Assembly: GCA_022695795.1 (NCBI GenBank)
Contig: MU404145.1
Span: forward strand, 62,001 to 126,000
DNA length: 64,000 bases
Direction: 5' to 3'
Source of the DNA: Biscogniauxia marginata
Taxonomy: Eukaryota > Ascomycota > Sordariomycetes > Xylariales > Xylariaceae
Every line of letters begins with the position of its first letter. Position 1 is the first letter of the stretch. Below are positions 11,605 to 22,935 of this stretch, in pieces. The notes beneath the pieces were generated by a model that had not been told where the DNA came from, did not search any database, and worked only from the letters and a program-made list of their open reading frames with translations. The translations under genes were made by a program, and so were the position numbers.

Positions 11605-13838
11605 AGTCACGATGTTGAATTTGAAAGACTTACTGAGCTGTTACGCACAGCGCTTCAGCGGGCAAATAAACATAGCTCTCCGGAACTGGTTCCGAATAGA
11701 TAAGCCGTGTAGGATAGAATATGGCGAGAAGCGGGCAACGTCGAAAGGGGAGGGAACGACAGTCCCTATAAGGGGTTCATTTTCTATTATACGGCATCAA
11801 GGCTCCCAAGGCTACTTCGGGGATTATCCAGCTAGCGTGTTACGTGACCCGTAATTAGGTACACGGTTGCGCATAGAAGAAGTTCGCATGGACCAGCGGG
11901 TACTTGGTGATCAGAGCCATGGCTAGACCAGGATCCTCTTTCTACGGTAATCTGAGCTTAGTCCTTACAATTTATTTGAAATTTCAGTGTTGCTCGTCTC
12001 GACAGATAAACATAACAGAATGTATCTTGGTTCTCCGCCATATAAGTTTCAGAGTGTCTCTAGAGAGTCAGCGTCGAGAAGCCGGCATTGAGAAGCGATA
12101 GCTTTCCATGAACCAGGCGTATGGAGTTGTGTAAGGATACTCCCTGAAGATATTAGGGCCCGTAGTAAACTAACATCGATAATCCCTGGAGATGAGTGCA
12201 CAGAGCCAGTCTGCCGGGATTGGATATCTGCCAATTACTTCGATCCAATCAACGGCTCTGGAAATTTCTGTTTTGCTTCACCTTGTTTTCTAGACCTATA
12301 GCTTACGAAATAATATGTTGCGGGAGGTGAGAGGTATAAAATACTATTTACACAATGTGGACATAGTCATTATTTCCGTCTTTGAAGATCGCCTTATTTT
12401 AATTGGGCAACGATTGTAAGCCGCATTTGAGCCAGCTGAACTGATGAGTAATTGCTGGCGACTTAGCCAACACAAGCAATCGATTAGAGACACAACCAGG
12501 ACACATGTACTACGATGCGAAGCTGACGTTGCGTCCTGCTGTGATGAAATGTCACCTGAGAAGAAAATGGAAAAGAAAAGACCGAATCATGGGTGATGAT
12601 AAGCAGGCAGTCGGCCATTGAGGCTTGAAAAAAGGCCCGTGTGCCGTGATAGCTTCAAAGTCGCCCGCAAATAGGGAGCTCCATAGGACCGCTGGATCAC
12701 TCGCACACTCTTACATTCCCACAATCGACACCGGATCTCTTGTCTGATCATTAGAGCTATGGGACAAAAGAGAAATGAAAGCTTCATTCGTAACCATATG
12801 TTGAGCTTCTAAACAAGACGCACTTTTATCAACTACTAACCCACTAATACTATACCTACCAGACAAAATGTACCTGGTTGCAAGCACTGATCTATTGATC
12901 CTCTTATTTCGAAGGCGGTGTAAAATTTAGAGAAATATTCAGTTAACCTAGTCGTGAATACTCCCCGATATATCTTATCAGTGTTTTGCCTCTTCTTCTC
13001 TTCTGCACTTCCGATGGCGTTATGTGGCTTAAGACAAGATGCGCTTGACTATAGATGCTAACCGAGATACAGCTCACCAATACCATCTTGTGTTCCAACA
13101 TTAGATGGTATAGTGCTGACGACGGAGATTGCGTATCGAGCTGCTACGGCGACCCGGTACACATATATGCAGCAAGACCTCGGTTTGTACTACCTATACG
13201 CCATATACATTCAGGCCATTCCTTTTGGCTTTCCTTTCTCGCCCACAACGGATGATGACTCAGAGATGTAGTGACAACATCCGATCGCCACTCCTCTCCT
13301 TATATGGCTGGGTTATCGCGTATAGTGGTAGTTATTGCCACCATACCCTTTGAGCCGGTGCTATGGAGAACGTCTGGCTGATTCCCTTGTGCATTCATCT
13401 AGAAAGGGTCTGCCCAATAATACTCAATCTTGGGGTTCTTTAAAAAAAAATTTCACATGATCTATTATTGATTTGAAGTGTGCAAGACTTCGCAGGTCCG
13501 AAATTTGTATAAGTTAACAAGACGCGCCTGTATTAAACAAATAGAGCCGCGTATGTTTAGGGATCAAGACCAGCCAAGGGAGTTATAACTGCCCCCACAG
13601 AACACTTGATTTAAATCTCTCTGTTACGGGTATTTCAAAGCATAGACGGTTTGGGCGTACGGAGTTTAAAAGGTTTTCGAGAGCATCTAGAGGCGCCTCG
13701 TGATCCTTGGTGATTCCCGCATCACCACACCAATACCGACTCCGACTATCTCTCGAAGCAACAAGCAAAACCCTGTTTTCTACCATCTAAAAGCCCAATA
13801 CAGAGTCTTATGATTATAAATTACATTCCTTTCTACTG

Positions 13839-13863
13839 CCCAAGTGGGAACAAACCACTTGGG
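13839..13863. repeat. Perfect 8-bp inverted repeat (hairpin)
   Basis: The arm CCCAAGTG (13839-13846) is followed by a 9-nt loop and the exact reverse complement CACTTGGG (13856-13863). Function is unknown. It lies about 240 bp left of the AT-rich block. Confidence 0.75.
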
Positions 13864-13987
13864 AACTTGAATGGCGCAGTCGAAGACTTCCCCCATCCTC
13901 CTTATCCCTCTCCCCCCCCAAAGGTCGCGCATTCAAGTCCCCCCCATAACACATATAATTTATAACAATACAACAAAACATTAAGCG

Positions 13988-14011
13988 ATACAATACAATA
14001 CAATACAATAT
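13988..14011. repeat. ATACA pentanucleotide tandem repeat
   Basis: Four to five consecutive ATACA units, directly visible. Short tandem tails like this can mark the end of a non-LTR retroelement insertion, but no such element is recognisable here. Confidence 0.8.
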
Positions 14012-14089
14012 CTAGGATACTCGGAGGGGGGAAATACCCCCGGGTCAGTGGCGGGCCTCCGGAATTAAAGAGAAAAAAAACCACTTACT

Positions 14090-14580
14090 TTTCTTGTGTT
14101 AGTTTTAACTTGACGAAGTTAGTGTTTTATAATGCTTAAGTTTTAAGAATGGCATTATATATCCTACGTCGCGAAACCTTGTTAATAGACACTTTTTATT
14201 TTCTTTAATAATTATATAAATAGCTAAACTGGGATTAAAAGTAATTATTCGGATACCTTAATTATAAGGTTTAATAAGGAATTTTGTTATTAATAAAATT
14301 AAAATTATATAAAATAAGTTATACAGTTGTTTTTATTTATAAAGGTGGAATTATCACAGGTTCTTTTTAGTATTTTTAATTAATAACTGGGATTCTAAGG
14401 ATAATTACTTGATAAATTGGCTTTATATAGTTAGAGGTGGGAACATGATTTTATAATGCTGAAAGTTCGGATACAAGATTTAATCCCATGATCAACTGTT
14501 ATGCATCGAATTTAATGCCTCGGTCTATTTTGCCAATCTATTAAATAGAAACTAGATTTATTACTGAGTTTGGCCAAACT
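14090..14580. other. Strongly AT-rich block, RIP-like
   Basis: About 500 bp of predominantly A/T sequence with TTAATA/TAATTA-type words and no long ORF, bounded by DNA of ordinary composition. In Pezizomycotina such blocks commonly derive from repeats mutated by repeat-induced point mutation. No parent element can be recognised, so the origin is inferred. Confidence 0.5.
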
Positions 14581-17500
14581 AAACTAAAAGGCGCCCTTTT
14601 TCTACTGAGAAAATCGTGGGACTAGCAACCAACAACTTGGTAAGAAATATAGCAAGTTCTTGCCGTTCGGATAACTAGTCCTTTTGATGTAGCCAGTGCA
14701 AGGTATAAGTACATATTGTAATGGAAATAATAAGTGCAGTTTCTCTTTGTGGCTGCATATAAGGCTTTGTAGACTTTATTTCTCACCCCTTATCCGATCT
14801 CCATCCGATCTATGTATAAGCTACATTTAATTCCCACTTCACAAAAAAAAAAGCAGTCCATTCAAGGATGATCTAGATAGTACTTGGATATAATAGCCAC
14901 AGATTAAAAGGGGCTGTATATGCAACAAGATGCTATTACGGATGCGCGGGATTTACGAGAGGTGACGAATTAGGTTCCATTTGGACACTCTCAGCCATGA
15001 TCGAAGTAGTGAATGTTCTCTGAAGCGATAAGCTCTTGCTTAACTGTGATGAAGGTGGCTTAAGCACGACGAATTCGGCCTCTGAACATAGATGGCCCCC
15101 ACGCTGACTCCAAACCGTCCGTCCTACAAAAACTGACCGCTTTATGTTTCGCTTGATAAACTGAAAGCCCGCTCTATGTAATCTTGATAGGGTTGCTTGA
15201 CCTGGCTCTGCTTGATTGGGTAAGAGTACTTGGCGGCGAGTATGAATCACGTAGGTCGTAAACGTAAAGCATAGCCACATCGTCACGGTACAGCCTACTA
15301 ATCCTGAGACCTTCGTCAAGAGAACTCATGATTCAGGAAAAGCAGCTTTTTCCCGGTTAACTCCTCTGAGCTGCGCAACCTTGGTGGGTACGTGAACAGA
15401 CATATATCTAGATGGATGAAAGGGTTGATTGTGTCAAACCGGCATATCACCATGGTTGGCGGACCTGATGAAGAGCAAAAGGGGGTGAGTAGGCAAAAGG
15501 TTGTACTTTTGCCGCTTGAGAAGTGATAGACGCCTCGAGAATCACGGTTCTCTCCTATGAGGACCCTGTATTACACTGCCTCCTAGTTATACGGTCCTTC
15601 CTTTCGGTTGCCGGATTCCCGAAATCCAGAGCGAGATAGTCGAAGCCTATGACGGAGGTTCAAACCACACTGCGATTATGCTTTGGCCAGATCTCTCCGT
15701 CATGAACTCATAACAAATCGCAGAATGTGGAGATGTCTGTGGCTCGTTGAATTGGGGAAAAAAGCATTGTGCCATCTATGTGCAAGGAAGTATGTCTTTA
15801 TTCCTAAAGCTTTGACGGGATGAAGTGAGGCACGAATCCACCAGGCCAAGGAATTCATCTACGACAGCACGACTCTCGAACGTCGACATTTTTTGGACGT
15901 CGAGGAGAAGGCTGTTTAATCTTGTGAATTGGATCTTGTGGCTTCGCTCTAATAGAGCGGCCCATTCGCTTTTGTTCTGATTGTGTTCAAACATGAGACA
16001 GTTAGGACTGGTAGAGGTGAGATTATGAAAGTTCTCCAGATTAAATAGAACGTCCAGCTCCCTTGTTGCACTTCCAACTGTCGTCTTCATTTATATGGCC
16101 CTCAAGTCACTTCTACCCCAGTGGGGATGATTTTAAGTTGATTATGGCATTTGGTTGTCTGGCTTTATGTCACACGGAAGCGCCGCCACCTATTGATCAC
16201 TAGTCCGATGGCTATTGGAGAACTTTACGAGTGCACGATGCAATGAAACCAACGTGTATAGGAGAATAGCTGCCACAAGCAAAGAATAACGTGTGTATAT
16301 ACGCAGAAGATTCCTGGGTGAGATCAGGAAGAAACTTAGACCCTTAAGTCCCTTGAGACTAAAAATGATTATTGGTTGAAATTGAATCCAAGTTCCAAGC
16401 CCACTAGCCGTTGTCACAGTTGGGCTTGCCGAGGTCGCTTGCGTTCTCGGTGATTTTCTTCCGAAGACGTCGAAATCCCTTCTCTTTCTCGCTATACTTC
16501 AAGGACATATCAACATCAAAGTCTTGAGGTGGTAACAATCAATAGCCAAGATTATGCTATAGAAGTCCATCCACCGATCGACATGTTTCAGAAGTACCGC
16601 TCACAAGACTCACGAAGAAAGTGTCAAGCCAATGGTCTATATTCTCTTGGGCTTTAGACTGCGCCGCACACTCACTCGATGTACACCCACGGCTTAGACT
16701 AAAGCAGCAGCAGCTGAGGACCATTGACGACTTTGTAAATGGTGATACTCTGTATTCGTCTCGGATGATAGAGTATTAACTATCAGCACTAGGGACTCTA
16801 ACCTTAAGAAGTATGCCGACGATTAAATAAATTGGCTACGATAGCAATTCAGAAAGGTTTGGAGGTAATAATTTTGACCACTCGGATGAGGGGATAATGT
16901 TTTGTGAGAGAAGAAAAGGCTAGAGGGACCTCCCAACATACTCTATGCATACCTACCTATATGAGGCTAATACACAGCGCCACGTGAATCAGATAGTTTA
17001 AGTGCCAGAAATAAAAAATGAAGATAGGAACAACAATTGTTGCCCGCTACAAATAGGCGAATGGAAAAATAATATATGATAATATGGGCTATGGACTCAC
17101 ACTCCCCCCCTAAAGAAATTCACTATAATGAACGGTAAACATAAGAACAAGATGCTATTCCATAGTGGCCTACTAATAATCATGTAGTCTGTGGTCAAAT
17201 TACGTGACCGACACAGCATCAAATATTAAAAGGAGATATCAAGGCTGCTAGAAAGTTGATGAGACTGACATCTGCGCCAATTTATAATACCCTCTTCTGG
17301 CCGTTCCAATGCTAGGAGCCTAACTTTATATCGTCGTCTAAATGCAGCCACACATAGTGTTATCAACCTCAATCCACGCTTCAACAACTTAAAACAACGC
17401 CATTCGATCTTTTTTTGTGAGAGAAAAAGTCCACAAAGGGCTGATGTAGTCATGCATGCAGAAACCGAGACACCTGAGGGCTTTCGATTGAGTACCTAGA

Positions 17501-17703
17501 AAGCCGCATAAGATTTGTGGCTCGCCTCGTAGAAGCACGACATGCCTATCTGCTAAACTCTGCTTCGGATAACTTAGGGATATGACGGGACCCGGCGAGC
17601 AATAAAACTCCATATTCCTCTCTGAACCGAGAGAAAGCGCGGCAAAGATAATCGCGTTCAAATTTTTTTTTTTCCTCACAAGTCACATACTCTTCTTCCA
17701 AAC

Positions 17704-18144
17704 ATGCATATACAACCGATCACCACCACCAACACCAGCATGCTCCGCCAATTCGCTCCCTTCCTCCTCCCAATACTCCTCTTCCTCCTCCTCCTTGACG
17801 GGCCCCTCACCGCCCTCGCCGCCACGACCGAGGAGTCCCCGCCCGAGCAGCAGCAGCAGTGGCTCGCCGAGGGCGGGGGGTGGAAAATCGAGTGCCGGCG
17901 TGCTGGCCCCGGGTGCGCGAACGTGGCGGGCCCCGCCAACAGCGGGGCGGTGCTCTCGATACGTACCAGTTGCCAGCGGTACTTCAGCGACGGGGACTGG
18001 AAGCACCCCAAGTTCCACTTGCGCGAGGCGATCCCGTGCCCCGCGGGCGAGGTGTGCCGGATCAAGATCGAGGCTACGTTAGGTGAGGGTAGGTGGACTG
18101 AGTGCGTGAGGGCGAATGGGACGGTTGATGTAGGGCAGGAATAG
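17704..18144 (+). CDS. Small secreted cysteine-rich protein (candidate effector)
   Basis: Intact single-exon ORF of 146 aa that I do not recognise as a named family. The N-terminus is a plausible secretion signal: polar start, then a hydrophobic core at about residues 14-32, with likely cleavage after ALAA near residue 40. The mature part (about 106 aa) has six cysteines (64, 71, 90, 112, 118, 134), enough for three disulfides, and one N-glycosylation sequon (NGT at 138). A glutamine run follows the signal. The start may be M1 or the in-frame M13; M13 gives a more compact signal peptide. GC content is clearly higher than in the AT-rich flanks. It sits alone in gene-poor DNA, a common setting for fungal effectors or secreted antimicrobial proteins. 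Function is inferred from architecture only. Confidence 0.7.
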   Translation: MHIQPITTTNTSMLRQFAPFLLPILLFLLLLDGPLTALAATTEESPPEQQQQWLAEGGGWKIECRRAGPGCANVAGPANSGAVLSIRTSCQRYFSDGDWKHPKFHLREAIPCPAGEVCRIKIEATLGEGRWTECVRANGTVDVGQE

Positions 18145-20965
18145 GGATAGGGGGGTTTGAGGGTTGAGGGTTGAGGGTTGAGGGTTACGAGGGTTTGGTG
18201 AGGTTGATGTTATGGGGAAGGGGTGAGGTAGGGGGTAGGGGGTAGAGGATGTGGATTATTTGGGATAGCAGCGCGTCTTTTTGGATTCGGATGTTAGGAA
18301 CGGATAATACGAGTGCTGATGGGGGTTAGAGGGATGGGAAACTATGGCTGCTTCTGGATTTGGAGATGTGTTTGAATGGTTTCGTGCTGCTGTGTGGAAG
18401 AGATGCTAGTCGTTTATAAGTCGCCGGAGGCCTTCTTTCTCCGCTCTAGATATTACATCAATGGGAAATTGAATACAGTTTGGCAAGAATACTCTCGTGT
18501 GAAAATAGACGGATAAATTAGATACCTACCTAAGCTAAGTATTTATTAAGTCCTTACCCCAAGCGCATCTCCCCCCATGATTGGAAAGTCGCATACCGTT
18601 TATTCACGTGTGAGTTCATCAAGATCAAATCTATCGATAATTCAAATGCACTATAATGACAAGTAAGAAAAATTCTTTTGCCCATGTGTCTGTGTGTGCG
18701 AGAAAGAAAAGAGGTTGCAAATAAAAGTTGGGTGTCATAACTAAGGGGCTTCTTTCTATTTGAAACTAAAGCCCGCTTTCTGTTAGTCTCAATAGCCTGT
18801 CGGTAGTTTACATGAATAATGATCTTCCGGTGGGTTGTTGTTAGAAAACGTAGTTTAATAGTATATCAAGATCAGTAACATTGGGTTGCTGTTACACTAG
18901 TACATTAAACCCGCTATTATTACGATGCTATGAGCCTCTAGTGTATAAGCTGCGTAGTATAACACGCTATCTGCGCCACGCCACGCAACCCTTGTACTTA
19001 ACGCAACTCGTCTTAAATGTGTGAGGCTCTACGGATTAGTGTAGCTGATCCAATCCAGACCCCTGTCTTACTCTCGAAACATCGAGCTACGTAGCTTCTC
19101 AGGTTTTCCTTTTTCCCCCCAAAGGGCCACGAGGGTGACAATGAGTATAAATTTTGGCAACACTGAAATCGGTATCAGAGCAATAGTAGTGATTGCGATT
19201 ACAGGGGTTGGCTTTCTAGGTTTGTCCGTCCCGGTGAAAAGTTACTTTAAGGAATCCTCAAGATCTGCCTTGGAGCCTTGGAATGTGTCGCGCAGGGCTA
19301 TCGCATATTGAACGCCACCAGGCCGATTCTGATAAATGCTGTCGTTGTTCTATGATCATCTAGGGCTTATGTGAGACCGAGGGGATTGCATGCGATGCGG
19401 CTGACAAAAGGAGAAAGCTTCGGTAAGCATCTAAGATTGAGATTTGGTGATAACAAAACGGTAATGATGTGTAATATATGTAATACATAAGCCAATCAAC
19501 AAGTTGATGAACTGTCACTCAATTGACTAAGGCTTTATTGTAAGATTAATCGAGTATATCGGGGAATTTAACCAAATTCAGTCATGCTTGAGGCTCCTCT
19601 GTCTGGTCCGAACCTTGGCAATACCTGCTTCGTAAGGGCACGTCGTTAAACCGAGGCGGAAACTAAAGCGGGAGGGGAGAAGAAAGCTCGAACTACCCGT
19701 CTGGGTTTCCAACTCCCGTAATAGGGTGATCGATCCCCCGCTGTTTTGCATAAAGGAATATATATAAACTGCATACAGTTTACATAGACTACCTACATGT
19801 ATGTACGTACTAAGATTACGTAGATGCCTACCTCTCAACCCACTTGCTATATATAGACAAAGTTCTCTCGTGTAAATGAGTAAGTAGTTTAAGTTAATTA
19901 AATAATTACTTACTTACTTTCTTTTCTTTTCGCATGTATCTCTTTTTAATAATAAAGCAAGGCTCGTAATCGTATATGTAAGTAGCAGGTATAAGTGGGT
20001 AGGTACGTGTACCTATGTAGGTGTAGGTAGGTATTTATTGGAAATGACGATAACGGTGTGGGCTGTTGCTCGTAGAGAACAACGGGCGAGGTTTGCTCAT
20101 TTTCTAGTAGAATCGCGCGACGCCGGAAAGGCCAGGACGGCGGGTGGCGTGTGGGGAAGCGCTCCGCCTGCTGGCGCACTGTCGTACGATCCGGATCAGG
20201 TCAGATTGCACAGTGGTTGCTGCGTAATGGGAGTTATCTGCATGCTGGTTGGCCCTAAGAACCCTCCCCTAGAGGCAAGCTCGAGGCGGGGATGCCCGAT
20301 CCGCTAGCGAAAGTTTCCATCCACAGCAGTTGCCTACTCCAGCTACCGACTAGCCGAATCCTGTGACTCTTTGTTCCTTACCTAATCTCTCCCTGTAACT
20401 GGTGCTTCTGCCAATTGGCAAAAACGGTGACAAGGGCCTTTTTACATTCCATGTTGGACTCGCGTGCCCACTGCCAGTTTATCTGGATATACAGGCGGAG
20501 GGCCCTACTTCAGGCAGCCCGACTGCGTTAGCGCGCGCGCATGTGTGTGGCCTTGTGGGTGTGGCCTTGTGGGTGTGGTAGGTACCGATACTACCTCGTC
20601 TTGAGGATCACCTTTTTTTCTTCTTCTTAAACTAGGAATGCAGGAATGCAGGAATAAAACCATCCTGATTCCCCTTTCCCTATTTCTTCCCTCCTACTTA
20701 TCTGTTTTTTCGTACTTCCTATCTTATTCCCATACTTGCAACCTCCCTAGTGCAAGTCTACTCCGTAGTTAAGGCGGTTTTACTCGGCTCTCCTATTCTC
20801 TGTCCCCTTCCCAACAAGCATTCCGCCGCCCCTCTTACACCGAACGTCTTCCTGAATAGAATCCCTACGCGCGATCACTACGACCTCGACCTCGACCTCG
20901 ACCACGACCACGACTACAACGCACAACACCCCCGAAACTTAAGCGTTTCAACCCCATCGCAAAAC
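18145..20965. other. Intergenic, no supported gene
   Basis: About 2.8 kb. The left end carries the heptamer repeat and a G-rich 3' flank. The middle is moderately AT-rich. The right end (about 20590-20960) is pyrimidine-rich and includes a GACCTC hexamer repeat (about 20880-20915), probably the 5' leader of the next small gene. No family-bearing ORF was seen. Confidence 0.5.
18158..18185. repeat. Heptamer TGAGGGT tandem repeat (4 units)
   Basis: Four exact copies of TGAGGGT directly downstream of the small secreted protein gene, followed by further G-rich GGGTAGGG-like text up to about 18250. The unit resembles but is not the standard fungal telomere unit TTAGGG. Confidence 0.85.
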
Positions 20966-21205
20966 ATGTCGCCCACGTACACCATGTCGGCACATCTGTG
21001 CAAGCAAATCTACAAGTCCTTCCAGACACCCCAGACCAGCCCCGAGCCGCGGAACAACCAGTCGACCGTCACGTACACATCACCGCCGCTCCGCCGCTCG
21101 CCGTCTCCCGAGAAGCGCTCTATGGACAGCGACCGCAGCGACTCGAATTCCTCTCCCATGTCGCGTTCGGCGTCGCAGTCGAGTTGGAAGTGGGGTGGGC
21201 GCTAA
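20966..21205 (+). CDS. Small Ser/Pro-rich hypothetical protein
   Basis: 79-codon ORF starting at the first true ATG of a longer open frame, in good context (AAAACATGTC) and preceded by a pyrimidine-rich leader typical of fungal promoters. The protein starts MSPTYTMSAHLCKQIYKSFQ and then becomes Ser/Pro/Arg-rich, with possible SP phosphorylation sites (RRSPSPEKRS), ending SSWKWGGR. There is no domain, signal peptide or membrane segment. The frame is open upstream for about 70 codons without an ATG, so the longer reading is not used. I do not recognise a family; it could be a conserved short fungal protein or a chance ORF. Confidence 0.5.
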   Translation: MSPTYTMSAHLCKQIYKSFQTPQTSPEPRNNQSTVTYTSPPLRRSPSPEKRSMDSDRSDSNSSPMSRSASQSSWKWGGR

Positions 21206-22577
21206 GACCGAGAGCTTAAAAAAGATACCGGCCGCGATGCCAACTCTCGGCGATGCTATTCTTGGGCTGGTTTAGCCCGATGACGTCTCATTTCGTTACA
21301 ACCCCTTGCAGTTGCATTGTTTCTTTTACATGGGCATTTCGGACACACGACAACCCCTTATATGATACCACTACGTACTGCGGCAGTTCCTTTTCCCCCC
21401 CTTGGACTTTGGATTAAATCCCACCGGCGTTAAACGGCGTTCGATTGATGGGTTTGGTTGCATTAGCGCGAGCGCGCTATAAACGACGAGGAGTTACGCA
21501 GTGCAGAAGCTACAGTCACGCAACAATATCCAGCTGAATATAAACCACTTGAATTATTTAATACTGGGTTATCACCTTTGAACGCGCATCGTCTAGCGCC
21601 TTATGCACATGCACCGTTCTGCGCGATGACTTGCATTTACGTAACCCCCTTTGCTGTTGGATACTGCCTAGCGCGGCACATTCTTTGGAGATGCTGTGCC
21701 GGAGTCTCCCGCCGGACAGTTAGGTCGGACAATTATGTCGGACAGTCATGTAGCAGGAGGATGCTTATCTCCAGTTCGATAGGGAGAACGTGAGCTCTGG
21801 ATGATCGACGGGCTACGGCTGCGCGCCAGTCTGGCGACCCAACCTAGGGTATAACGTCGGTTAGGATTGTTCCATAACTCTGTGTATACTAAACTAGGTA
21901 CTTACTACACCCAGTTGACCTAGCCTACACGCTCAGTATGAACACCATCTCATAATGCTCCTCTTCTTAAAAACAGGACATGTTTTGCATATTAAAAAGG
22001 AGGCAACTAAATATATATATATTTTTACATATGACTGGTCTGCGTCCTACTTAAACACTCAGATATCATCATAACAAAGGGTTTCGATATGGTTTACCTG
22101 TCCGGCGCTTTCTTAGTGCAACTTGTATCGAACTAGTCAGCTTTGCTATTATAGGAGAAATCAGTCCTAATTAGGCACTGATACCTGAAAGCCAAGATAA
22201 TCGTCAAAAAGTGTTAGCCTTTTCGCATAGTCAAGTCACAACCACTATCTGGAATGCACGGCCGTGGCGGCGGTCACACGCGGAGCATCGTGGTGGAACG
22301 CCGGGAGTAGAAGTCTGTTCGCCTGGCGTTCCAGTTGGAATGAACGACTTTGACGCTTATATTAAGTGAGATACGTATAATTATAGTATGGTTATAAATA
22401 ATGAACCCCCCCCCACCCCCCTCCTTTGCGTCGCCGTAGCACCAACCCCCGCGCATAATATAGACACACGAGCGCCTCCTATTAAAGACTATGTTTAGGA
22501 ATATCATGTAGAGTGAAGGTTATCCGCACTCCCAAACCAACATCTCCGCCTGTCTGCGGATCCCACTAGCGACAATA
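21206..22577. other. Intergenic, no supported gene
   Basis: About 1.4 kb with short ORFs only. It contains AT-rich patches (about 22000-22035) and a C-rich run near 22405. Nothing recognisable. Confidence 0.5.
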
Positions 22578-22935
22578 AAGGAGCTTGCCACGATCGATCC
22601 TACCAACACCGCTCTCGTAGTAGTAGACATGCAAAACTATTCCTATCCCCGCTCCTTGGCCGCCCCGTCAACAGTGTGAGCCTGAGGATCATCGACGAGC
22701 TTTTGAGGAATGCCATTCCAGCCTGTCGCAAGGCCGGCATACCCGTCGTGTGGCTCGTCTGGGGCCTAGCGGCGCAAGACCTCGAGGACATGCCACCGAG
22801 GATAGCCAGGGGCTTTGACTGTCCCATGCTGAGCGACGGGTGCGCGACGACGAGTCCGGGGTTCGCGAGGAGCTGTGTCGAGTACGAGTGCGGGGACGGG
22901 TTGGGGTTCGTGCTGACGTGCCAGCAGTTCGCTGG
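22578..22935 (+). pseudogene. Isochorismatase-family hydrolase, broken
   Basis: Family members are cysteine hydrolases acting on isochorismate or amides with an Asp-Lys-Cys triad. The N-terminal strand with the catalytic Asp is clear (TALVVVDMQNY, codons from about 22608). The frame is then lost by a 1-nt deletion near 22638-22642, and the text continues one frame over (FLSPLLGRPVNS, SLRIIDELLRNAIPACRKAG, IPVVWLVWGL, MPPRIARGF). At about 22816 the reading jumps straight to a C-terminal segment, DCPMLSDGCATTSPGFARSC. About 80-100 residues usual in between are missing, including the catalytic Lys and the motif with the nucleophile Cys. Beyond about 22935 no homology is visible. Two independent lesions make this a non-functional remnant. 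Fungal relatives often occur in secondary-metabolite or catabolic clusters. Confidence 0.8.

Larger units (their letters stand above)
11605..17703. other. Gene-poor region with an AT-rich block
   Basis: Six kilobases without a gene I can support. The interval 14090-14580 is extremely AT-rich, with many stops in all frames, as expected of DNA decayed by C-to-T mutation (RIP-like). Just before it are an 8-bp perfect hairpin (13839-13863), C-rich runs and an ATACA repeat. Minus-strand open stretches at 14936-15319, 15776-16090, 16190-16417 and 17389-17679 are not recognised. A possible two-exon minus-strand stretch at about 16734-16395 is described in the findings. Confidence 0.55.

Noticed and set aside
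13814..14084. Minus-strand ORFs containing GDLNARPL and GGPPLTRGY
   Set aside because: They are short and overlap in two frames, with part of the reading coming from the ATACA repeat. No reverse transcriptase or other mobile-element motif is present.
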